A stretch of DNA of 64,000 bases from Diphasiastrum complanatum. Its lineage: Eukaryota; Streptophyta; Lycopodiopsida; Lycopodiales; Lycopodiaceae. The notes under the pieces are model-generated. The model made no database searches. It was not told where the DNA came from and saw nothing but the letters and a program-made list of their open reading frames with translations. Shown here piece after piece: positions 11,901 through 23,231 of the stretch (position 1 is the first letter of the stretch; every line of letters starts with the position of its first letter). Location of the stretch: positions 4,422,276 to 4,486,275 of the forward strand of contig CM055103.1 in the NCBI GenBank assembly GCA_029204225.1, read 5' to 3'. A program made the position numbers and the translations under genes.

Positions 11901-14900
11901 TTCAAAAAACAAAAAGTTGTTTATCCTTAATAGCCCTTGGTGACTCCTTTTATTCGAAGTTTTGTGATCCTTCTTTAGGTCATATTGTAACTGCAAATAC
12001 ATCAATCCTTCCCTCATCATTTTTGAAAAAGTCCTTTTCTAAAGGCACTAAATTTTGTCCTCCCCTTTCATTAGATGTTTGCTTGTTAAAATCTATAACT
12101 ACGAGTATTAATAAGTTCATTTACCATATCGAAGAATCTTTTGGAGTCTTTGTTATCAGAATGGAAAGCTAAAGTTCTCCCATCTTCTAATGCTCCTACT
12201 TCATTTTCTAATGAGGAGGAAGTTCTTCGTAAGTTTCATAGACGTTTTGTCATTTTGTATGTGGATAAATGCTCAAACAATTTTGTATTCGTTTGCAAGA
12301 AGTTTATTTGGAATCGTTATTGAATGAAGTCCATTCTCCAGTGGGAACACATAACGCTTGTTCTCTTAAAATATCATCAAGATCTTTGTCATTCTTATAA
12401 TTTTAATTGTTTCCCAAATCTGCCGCATGGAAATTTCATAAAGTTCCTAAAAGGCCTAGGTCTATTGCAGCAGCCTATAAAACTACGTTGACTGACCTTT
12501 CTAAGTGGCTAAGTAATTGCTTCAAAGCGTTGCTTCCTTCTACTAATGATCTTTAGATAAACTTACTTAAGGATGTAGATGTTCTTGTAAATTGTAGTTG
12601 GATTTTAAACGATTCTGTAGGTATTATAGAAGTAATAAAGTTTTTCAATTCCTCTCATCCTTTAGAAGAAAAAACTCGACCTATGCTTTTTCAAACTTGT
12701 GACTTCACGACACTTGACAATAAAATCAATTTGGAAGATTTGAAGTTTTGCGTTAATAAGCTAATTTGAGATGTTTTTAGCAATAAACTAAAAGACACTC
12801 GATGCAAAGCTTTAAAAGTTGAAAAGAACGCTTTGCATTTTGAGTTTTGTTGGCTTAAGAACAAAAATCAAGATGTTGATTCAAAGAAGAAAAGATTTAC
12901 TAAAATAGTTGATGTTGAAGATATTCTTGGCTGCACTTTCTCTTGGATAGCTTGCATATTTCTCTAGGTGATTCGCTGTTTCAACAAACGATAGGTATTC
13001 CCATGGGTACTAATTGTGTTGTTCATCTAGCTAATTTTTATCGTTTCTCTTTTGAATTTGAATTTATACAAAGATTGGTTTCTTGGGGTACTTGTCCCAT
13101 CTTATTGCATAAATCAACTCATGTTATACATATATATTTTTGGAAAAATAGCTTATGGCTGAAATTTTATTAGGGGAGCAATGGTCAAACCAGCATTTTG
13201 CCTCTCAGAAGTGTAGTAGATATGGCACAAACAGATCTTATTTTCAATAGCTATTTGGTTGTTATTTGCTTTGGTTCTCAGTGAATGTTATTGCTACAGT
13301 TTGGGCTATCAACTCTATGGATGATGATCACTTGTGCAATCATTTCACTGGAGATGTGAGTGCAATGTGCATATAGTTGGGGGCATAAATATTGGGCCCT
13401 TATCGGTGCGCATTTGGACCCCTATTTTCATCTAAGGGGGGGTGCAAGGGGGGCAGCGCCCCCCTTGCTACTGTCGCCGGGGGGTTCCCAGCTCCCTGAA
13501 GCAAAAAGCGAGGTACAATTGCTCTACAGTTCTCTGTCTCTGTCCCACTGGAACCATCTGTGATCGTAACGAACAGGCTAGAGGTTAGTTTTGAATTCTT
13601 ATCCTTAACAGAACCCAACATGGACTAATGACCTTGAACTGGACCATCTTGTACGCGAAACATTCGGCAAACTATACAGATGTAATGCTCTTAATTAGAG
13701 CTTTCATCTGATACCCATATTGCCCACAAAAAAATCAAAAAAACAAAACATGTTTTGAGCGTTTCTACCAGAAACCCAAAACGCGTTTTTGGACCGCGTT
13801 TCTACACGAAACACGTTTTGAGAATCATAGTGCGACTATCGTTAGAAGATATATTGATGACTTCTTTGTTCCTGATCTTCCTTATTTTGGTAGTTTTCTA
13901 TATAAAGACCCTAGCGTTTTTTGGTGTAGGAATCTATCTAAGGACTCATGTGAACTTAATTGTACAACTAGTGATGACAAGTGCCATTTTTTAGACCTGT
14001 CTATAAGCTAGGCTAGGTTAGATTTATTGGTTGATATTTTTGATAAAAGGGTGCAGCCAGAATGTAGTAACTTGAACATAATTTGCATGCCTCATGTTTC
14101 TTCACATATTTCAGTTTCTGTTAAATATGGAGTAATCACTTCTCAATTCTACAGGTTTTCTCGTCTTTGTACTAGTAGAGATGCTTAGACCAGTCAAGCA
14201 ATCTAATCATTTTGTTACTCCATAAGGGTTACTTGTTTAAGAAAATCATGAGAAAAGTTCTAACGGTTTTAGACTCTTCTGGTTTTATCTTTGGTATTTC
14301 AGCTTTTGGTATGTTTAAGACTCAGTTGCAGTGGATCGCGATCCGGAAGGAGCGCGTTCCGGATCGCTGGCGTTCCGGGACCAGAAACGCGGTCCCGGAA
14401 CACGAAAAAATTTTGAAATTTTTTTATGTGGGCCGCGAGCAGGCAGCCCGTGGCCCACATAATTTTTTTTGCATTTTCAGAGTTGGAGAGCAAGAGAGAG
14501 CAAGGATGAGGAGGTGATCGTGGATTGTGGGCAGCGTGGGGCATCGATCTGTGCGTGATCAGGACGGTGGAAGCGCGGCGTTTGTCTCCAAAACGATTTT
14601 AGGTAAGTTTTGACTTCAAACCTTGGTAGCTCATAGAATGAGCTGTAGGCAACGTAATGAACTGGTTTTTGGTTTCAAATCATCTGTATTGAACCCCACA
14701 GAGATGCCCATGCTGTTAGTTTTTCCCATTTTTGCTTGTATCAAAAGATATGAATCTCATGCCCCTTTTCCATGTGTTTTTGACTCTTTTTGCAAAGTAG
14801 CTTATAATCATCTGATTGAGGTGCAATTTTAGGCCAAACTGTGTTTCGTCATGCCCTCAAACATGCCTGTGCTGTTAGTTTCGGTTTTTATCGCTTCTAG

Positions 14901-17900
14901 AGAATGTTTTCGGTTTAGGGCCCAAACCACATGCATTTTAGGGTTTAGGGTTGAATGCGAACAATCCAATTGTTGTTGCTGTCAAATTCCAAGGCCTAGC
15001 TATGGAGTATCATAACAGCATAGTTGCGGGCGTGGGCGTTGCGCCACGGTCCCGGGCACCCGATAGTGACGCCGGGTAGCATAGGTCCCGCGGGCAGCTG
15101 TAGGATGGGCGTCGGGCAGCAGCGGGGCAGGCAAACCGAGCGCGGGCAAGGCGCAAGTGGCACCGGGCACCACCATGCCCAGGCACACACATGTGAAACA
15201 AAGGGGAAGCTTGCCTATATATTCCCTCTCAGTAATCCCATAAAAACGCTTATGGGATAAATTTTGGTTGCCCGAACACGTGGGGCCCGGGCAACCAATT
15301 AAAAAGAAAAAGTGTGGTGCATTATGCACCGGGGCAAAAGCCCCAAGTGCTCCCAAGATGCGAGGTGTTATTGAGGGTTGTAAAGTTGTAAACTATTTCA
15401 ATCTTCTACCAAGTCAATAAACAATTTGCAATTGCACTTTTGAGTTGAATGGAAAAGAGACTAGCTTTGAAAGTTCTAGGAATTCTAGGAAGTTGGAACT
15501 TGGAAAAGCAAAAAGTCTGTTGATTGTTGACAGTTGAACTAAGAAACTACAAAAACCAACGGACTTGCAAAAAAAAAAAGAGCGTGAGCAGCAGATAACT
15601 TAGTTGCACGTAATTTAATTTTAAGAGTTCTCTTTTTTCAAAATCTGTTCAAAAGCAGACATGTGGACAATTGATTCAATTGCTTTTTAGACGACCTTTG
15701 TAGCATTATCAGTTGCCCAACACTAGGTAGTACTGGTACTGAGAGGCAGAAGGAATTTGTTGGACGATAACTTCCATGAACAATCGCCTTGCAGAAGCTA
15801 TAGGTTGCTGGTCTAGACTAGCCCAGTTATGCGAGACAAGACTAATATCTTATCACGCACAACTAGTTAACAAACGACGCCAAAAGGCCTGGCATGACCG
15901 TCACCTGCGCAATAAAGATCTACACTTAGGTGACCAGGTGCTTCTTTATACATCAAAGAAGCACCCCGGCAAATTGAAATTCAGAAGTGAGGGGCCATAT
16001 GTTATTAATTTTTTTTTTCCTAATGGTCCCGTCCAATTACAAACACTTGACGGGATACTCCTAGACACCCAGCTATGGAGTAGAACACAAAAGCAAGAGA
16101 GAGAGGACTTCAAAGCTCACACAACATGAATATTCAAAGTGTAGTAGGGCGTGGAAACCCCTCCAAAGTTTGGGCTACATATAGCATGTTATGTATAGAG
16201 GTGGTGTCTTGCTAATTCTAGCTCTAGAACCCACATGGGTCCTTAACCTACTTGATTTACTTGCCTAATTAGCACAAGTGGGGTGTACTATGTACATAAA
16301 TGTTTTACCCCCATGTCTTATGCACCACTTACAAGTTACAAGTATACAAGCCTTAAGGGGCAAAATAGGCATTTATTTCAACACCCCCCCTTAATGGCTA
16401 TTTTGTTCATACCAACACCTAGCATGCTACGAAACTTTTCAATTTTTTCTCTCTGCTTGTTCGTTGGTATCACAGTACTCGAGCTAAATTTCTCCGCTTT
16501 ATATCTTCTCTCGTAAGAAGTGTTGATCCCCTCAATATGCTTCGTACGAGCTTGGTACACAGGATTTTTGGCAAGCTGGATGCAACTCTGGCTGTCACAC
16601 TGAAGAATAGTAGGACCATCCTGTGGAATCTGCACCTCCCCAAGAAGTCTCCTGAGCCATATTGCCTCGCAGGTAGCTTTTGCCGCTGCCCTGTACTCAG
16701 CCTCTGTCGATGATAAGGTAACTGTGGGCTGTTTCTTGCTACACCAAGAAATGGCCCTTGAACCAAGGTTAAAAGTGTAACCTGTGGTCGACTTTCGATC
16801 ATCCCTATCACCTGCCCAATCCGAATCAGTAAAGCTTTCCGTCATCTGTGTACTCAATCCCATAGCAGGTTGTCCCTTTGACATACCTCAAAGCCCTCTT
16901 GGCTGCTTTCCAATGTGCTTCAGTTGGAGAACTCATGAACTGGCTTGCTACACCAACCGCATAGGAAATGTCTGGTCTCGTAGTGGTGAGATAAATCAGG
17001 CTACCCACAAGCTGCCTATAAAGAGTCTCGTCCACAAAAGGAGTGCCATCATCTCTGGATGGCTTACTGCTGGTATCAATGGGCGTGGAAACGGATTTGC
17101 AATCCTGCATGTTGAACCTGTTCAAGACTTCACATGCATAGTTGGCTTGGGAAATAAACACATAGTTTTCCTTTTTCCAAAGCTCCAAACCAAAACAAAA
17201 GTGGATTAAGCCCAAATCCTTCATCTCAAACTCATTTGATAAATGAGCCTTCACCTTTTCAATAAGCTGCCCATTGTTACCCGTGATGACCAAGTCATCC
17301 ACATAGAGAACTATCAAAACAATGTTCCCATCTTCCTCCTTCACGAACAGGTTGCAATCCGACTGACTCTTTATGAATTGCTCCTTGGCAAAATAGTCGT
17401 CAATACGACTATACCAGGCCCTGGGTGCCTGCGTCAAACCATATACGGCCTTCTTAAGCCTGCATACCATACTTTCCTTGCCCTTAGCCTCAAAACCTTT
17501 TGGCTGTTCCATGTAGACTTCTTCAGCCAACTGTCCATTAAGAAAAGCACTCTTCACGTCCATTTGATGGACCTCCCAACCAAAAAATGCAGCCAATGCT
17601 AAAACCAACCTGATAGACGTCATCTTAGCTACCGGTGCAAACGTCTCATCATAGTCTAAGCCCTCCTTCTGTGCATAGCCTTTAGCAACCAGCCTTGCCT
17701 TATGCTTTTCGATGCTCCCATCAGATTTGTATTTGGTCCTGTAGACCCACTTACAGCCAATAGCATGTTGCCATACCTTCTCATCTGCTGCCTCAACGAA
17801 TGTATGTGGATCTTGTGAATCCAAAATAGTAGTCATAAGTGCATAGTTTGTCTCCTGGTGTTCATGTTGCTGGGCTTGCCTTTGAGACCTCCTAGCCCCT

Positions 17901-20900
17901 GGATTGCTGCTCTCTCCCTCATCCAATATCAAACCATCCTGCACAGTTTGCCAATACCACTTGGGAAACTTCTTCCTTGCAGTTGGTGATGAAGACGGTG
18001 AATAGGACTCAACATATTTGCCCCTTTCCTTCCGCTTCCTAGCCTCCTCGGATTCTTCCTCTTGATCACTCATATGATCATCCTGAGGCTCCCCAATATA
18101 TGGATGTGGGTCATCAAGTATTGGCACAAATTTACTTGTACCATCCTCCATCTCAAGTTCCTCTATAGGAGGCGTTTGATCTTCTTCAAAGATCACATCT
18201 CGACTTATGATCCTCTTCTTGCTAGTAAGATCGTAAAGTCTGTAAGCTTTGCTTTCTTCACTGTATCCCAAGAAAATACTCTTTGCTGATTTTGCATCTA
18301 GCTTCTTCCTGTTATCCTTGGGAATATGGTCATAGGCCGTACAACCAAACACTCGCAAAGCGCCTACCTTGGGCTTAATGCCGCTAAATGCCTCTTCTGG
18401 AGTCTTGCCTTCCACAGCTTTTGTTGGACTTCTATTCAACAGAAACACTGCTGTGTGCATTGCCTTGCCCCAAAAAGAGTTGGGCAACCCCTTTGCCTTG
18501 AGCATGCACCTTGCACACTCCACAATAGTTCGGTTCTTTCTCTCTGCTACGCCGTTTTGCTGAGGGGTATGAGGAGCTGTAAGCTGCCTTTTGATCCCAT
18601 TGGCCTTGCAGAATTCCACAAATTCTGTCTTAATGAACTCTCCACCACCGTCTGACCTGAGCATCTTTATCTTCTTTCCTGAATGTTCTTCTACCAAAGC
18701 TTTGAAATGCAGGAAGTACTTGAATGCTTCAGATTTTAACTTCAAGAAATAAATCCAAATCTTGCGTGAGAAGTCATCAATAAAGGTCATAAAGTAATAT
18801 GCCCCCCCTGCAGATTTCGTTTGGGTTGGCCCCCACAAATCTGAATGTATCAAGTCAAGTATGCCTGCTGCCCTGGTGGTGCTTTCCTTGGGAAACTTAT
18901 GTCTTTGTTGTTTTCCCATAGCGCAAGCCTCGCAAACTGAAGAGCTTGGCTTCACAACTGGAAGCCCCTCCACCATATGATGCTGGTTCAACACCTGCAT
19001 GCTTTGGTAGCCAAGATGTCCATACCTCTCATGCCCCAACCTATCCACATCCCTTCCTTTTGCTGTATAAGCATGCTGACTAGGGATAGAAGTGTATAAC
19101 CTATATAGATTATCTTCCTGCAATCCTTTGGCCACAACCTTCATATTATCACTCAAGTCCAACACAAGACAAGAAGTAGCATCAAATTCTACTTTCATAT
19201 TTTGTTGAGTGATAGCTCCTACTGAAAGAAGATTTTTAGCAAGTCCTGGTACATATAAGACATTCTTAATGACTTTGACTTCTCCTGATGGAAGCTTTAT
19301 AGGTATTGTGCCCTTTCCCTTGACCTTGTGTGTTGAGTTGTCACCTAGGCACACCTCTTGTCCATCACTAATCCCCACAAAGGTATCAAACCAATCCCTA
19401 TGAGGGGTCATGTGCTTTGAAGCACCTGAGTCAATGTACCAACCACCTGTTGTAGCTTGTGAAGCCAATGCAACAGAGAATAACTCAGCTTGCCTTATGT
19501 CACTCTGCTCCTCTCTTGCAACACTCTCAACAACATTTCCTCCTTGCTTCTTTTTTGTGCCCTTCTTTTGGTCTGCAAGCTTCTTCCTGCACTCAAAAGC
19601 AAAGTGTCCATATTTACCACAGTAATTGCAATTCCCCTTCCTTTGAGGTGTGGAAGAAGTATTCGAGGAGGGTTGTGCTTCTGACATCTGCAAGTTCTCC
19701 ATTCTTTGCTCAAGTGTTTGTGGTGTTCCTTTGTTCTTGCCTTTACCTTTCTTCTTGGGTCTTCTTAGAGCAAAGGCATGCTCCTGGAAATCTTCCCTCT
19801 TGGAGAGATTAACTCTCCTCATCTCCTCCTCTAACAAGAGACCATAGACTTCTTCATAGGTAGGGATCTTCTCTCTCACTGATATCATCATCACAAAGTT
19901 CTGATAAGCATATGACAAACTATTCAGAACTATTGGCACCAAGTCTTTGTCAGCAATAGACTCTCCAAGTACAGAAAGCTGATATCTAATATCCTGAATC
20001 TTAGTAAGATGATCAGTAACTGTCTCCCCTGTCTCCATTCTGAGAGTATACAGCTTGTTCTTCAAGTAGAGAAACCTGGTTGTACTTGCTGTCTCATACA
20101 ATGCACAAAGAATGTGCCATGCATCCACAGGCCCTTTGGCTGACCTGATTAGAGGAATCACATTATCCCTCACTGACATGTTGATGATTATGTGTGCCTT
20201 TTCCCCTCTCTTGATATAGTCCTTAAGTTCAAGTTCAGATGTTGGAACAGGCTCCTCACCTGTCACAAGCTTCCAACATTCTTTGTCTTCAAGAATGTTC
20301 TTGATCTTGAATTTCCATATGCTAAAGTTAGTGCCATCAAGCCGGCTGGCTTCACTCAGCATGCTCTCTGCAAGACTAGACATAGCTGGATAGAAATAAA
20401 ACACAAAAGGCAAACTGGGGTTTTCACCCAACTAGGGTATGCAGCCACTTGCTCAATAACCCTCAGCTTCTGGATTTGAAACTATCCCCCTGTATGGCTG
20501 TCCTAGCCCTTGTCCAAGATCCACTCAGGGCTTTCACTGAAGTCCCCACTGTAGAAAGCGCCCTCCTACAGTCCTGGCTGTCCAAAAAGACTCAAAATTT
20601 TTTGTCTCAAATTAGAAACTTTTTGGCTCCCTGTACTCCCCTTGCCAACAGTACTCCAACCATGCAGATAGCACAGAGATCAGATGCCCCTACAAAAAGT
20701 GCTCCCTCCTCAATTGTAAGCTGCTCTCCAGGAATGGCAGGAATCTGATCAAAAACAGGTCCAAGCTTTCACCACACCACAGGCAACATAACCTGCTCTG
20801 ATACCATGTCAAATTCCAAGGCCTAGCTTTGGAGTATCATAACAGCATAGTAAGCACACTATGAAAGCTTCAGAAAACCAGCTATGGAGTAGAACACAAA

Positions 20901-23160
20901 AGCAAGAGAGAGAGGACTTCAAAGCTCACACAACATGAATATTCAAAGTGTAGTAGGGCGGGGAAACCCCTCCAAAGTTTGGGCTACATATAGCATGTTA
21001 TGTATAGAGGTGGTGTCTTGCTAATTCTAGCTCTAGAACCCACATGGGTCCTTAACCTACTTGATTTACTTGCCTAATTAGCACAAGTGGGGTGTACTAT
21101 GTACATAAATGTTTTACCTCCATGTCTTATGCACAACTTACAAGTTACAAGTATACAAGCCTTAAGGGGCAAAATAGGCATTTATTTCAACAGTTGCTAC
21201 CAACAGAATACTGACATGTGATTGTTTGCTTCCTCTTTTGCAGGTCTGATACATTGGCTGAGTCACATGATCTGATACATTGACAGATTCACACGATGCC
21301 GGTCCTTGGTAGAGGCATTTGGTCAGAGGTAGAGTTGACAGAGGGGGATGTGGCTACGCACCAGGGATCTGGTGCCCGCAGATGGAGATGCATGCATTGT
21401 GGCGGCATCTTTACTGGCTTACCAGGGTTAAGGCCAATTTGCTACGACTCACCGGGCCAGATGGGCGGGGGATGGGCATATCCACTTGCCCTCGCATATC
21501 AGATGCAGAGGTGGAGAGATTGATGGACACATACGGGCGTGACGGTGCATCTCTTGAGCCTTTGAGACCATCTCACAGTGTTGTTCGTGGGTCAGTGGCA
21601 GGAGCAGGGACTAGAGCAGGTTCGGGGCATGGTAGAGGTGCAGGGTCTAGAGCAGATGCAGAGGCAGGGCCTAGTCACATGGGGGGAGATATTCCCAGAG
21701 CATCTAGCACACATGTAGTGTGGCATTCCTTTTGCTGTTGCAGACACTTGGATCTTTAGAGACACTCGCCTTCAGATAGCATCAGCTGATTTGTCATGGA
21801 GGCCTCCGAGGAGAGAGGCATTGCGCACGACCATGCTACGACAGGAGGAGGAGACCATCACACGGGAGCTGAGCTCCAGTAGGTGGCACCCGAGGATCAG
21901 CAGCTGTCGTATCTACCTTGCAGGAGACGAAAATTGTACCTCACGAATCCATGGAAGTGCAACCATGTCCTGAATGAGAAGGTCGATGCAATGTGCAGCG
22001 CACGGGGTCCACACAATACTCGGGTGCTCCCTCATCACCATCTCTCTGTAGTGCAGGAGATTGGGGCAGAGCATGTGGTTCAAGTCGTTACAGACAACGA
22101 CTTGAACTGCAGATCGATGGGAGAGATGGTGATGAGGGAGCACCCGAGTATTGTGTGGACCCCGTGCGCTGCACATTGCATCGACCTTCTCATTCAGGAC
22201 ATGGTTGCACTTCCATGGATTCGTGAGGTACAATTTTCGTCTCCTGCAAGGTAGATACGACAGCTGCTGATCCTCGGGTGCCACCTACGGAGGAGGAGGT
22301 CGAGGATGATATCTACCAGGAGCTACATAGGCAGGCAGATGCAGAGGCACGGTCTACACGACGCCACAGGAGAGCAGCTCGACGTCAGGAGATGGGAGAG
22401 GATGGAGATGATGAGATTTTGGGGCATGGAGAGGGATTTGGGCATGGGTACGAGGAGGAGGAGTGGATGGATGAGGGTGATACAGAGGCAGAGGATGAGG
22501 GTGAGCATGAGGGGGGGGGAGACATGCAACACTTATTCGTAGACCCCGATGCCGAGACACAGGAGGAGCCAGCCGTTCCTGCACCTAGACGTAGAGGGCG
22601 ACCTAGACGTTCCGGGGGGGGGGGTGGTCTGGGGGCCTTGTTTGTAGAGAGGACTGGAGTTTCACAGGTAGTTGAGGGCCAGGTCGGCTCTGAGTTTATA
22701 GGGCCTTCCCAGAGTACGAGATCACAGTTGAGAAGGCGACCTGGAGGGAGTAGTAGAGGAGGAGCAGTTGGAGCCAGCCAGGAGGGGGCAGGAGGGAGAG
22801 AGAGAGGGAGAGGGAGAGGTAGGGGACAGGGAAGAGGCAGAGGCGGACGCAGAGGCAGAGGCAGAGGCAGAGGCTTACAACGACACATGATACCCTCAGC
22901 GTCATCTACAGATTCCTTGTTTGGCAGTTCCACGGACACTGATGACTTAGACTTTGAGTTAGAGGACGATTGTTAGTTGTTAGTGTTATGAGACATTAGA
23001 CGTCACTTTTTTTTGGCCTTGAGCCCGACATTATATATTTTCATGTTTTTACATTGTGTCCTATCGGTTTGTGTTTCGATACAAATCATGTTTCGATATG
23101 ATTTTTTTCCAGCATGGTCTATTTCAATAGTTCGGTATGGTTTTTTTTCCAGCATGGTCT

Positions 23161-23231
<71 letters not shown>

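Larger units (their letters stand above)
11030..14320 (+). mobile_element. Penelope-like retroelement with N-terminal GIY-YIG nuclease (degenerate)
   Basis: In + strand order there is a GIY-YIG endonuclease (11369-11554), RT finger motifs ([19 protein letters not shown] near 11977, [19 protein letters not shown] near 12247), RT motif A ([10 protein letters not shown], 12698-12727), motif B (GIPMGTNC, 12994), motif C (YIDDFF, 13850-13867) and a thumb segment ([18 protein letters not shown], about 14046-14099). [13 protein letters not shown] and YIDD spacing are characteristic of Penelope-like elements. Several frameshifts and stops make it a pseudogene. It is interrupted between B and C, and again near its C-terminus by a hAT; the coding end seems to resume at 23479. 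Bases 10572-11029 before it show nothing recognisable. Confidence 0.85.
14980..21192 (-). mobile_element. Copia LTR retrotransposon, nearly intact, with 5-bp TSD
   Basis: The element lies on the - strand. GTTGC flanks both ends exactly (14975-14979 and 21193-21197). LTR termini are TG...CA. The primer-binding site and polypurine tract are in place, and one long gag-pol frame is intact up to RNase H. Domain order gag, protease, integrase, RT, RNase H is that of Copia. The high integrity indicates a recent insertion into the hAT intron. Confidence 0.95.
14603..21243 (+). other. Probable 5' UTR intron of the hAT transposase gene
   Basis: A good donor (AG before GTAAGTTTTG at 14603) and a good acceptor (CCTCTTTTGCAG ending at 21243) flank the nested Copia. 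The first candidate ATG of the transposase lies 52 bases after the acceptor, at 21296. A non-coding first exon and 5' UTR intron would let the Copia insertion leave the coding part untouched. Confidence 0.55.

Noticed and set aside
22385-22939. Long - strand ORF of 184 codons, Pro/Leu-rich
   Set aside because: It is the antisense of the repetitive Arg/Gly and acidic tail of the hAT transposase and has no domain.
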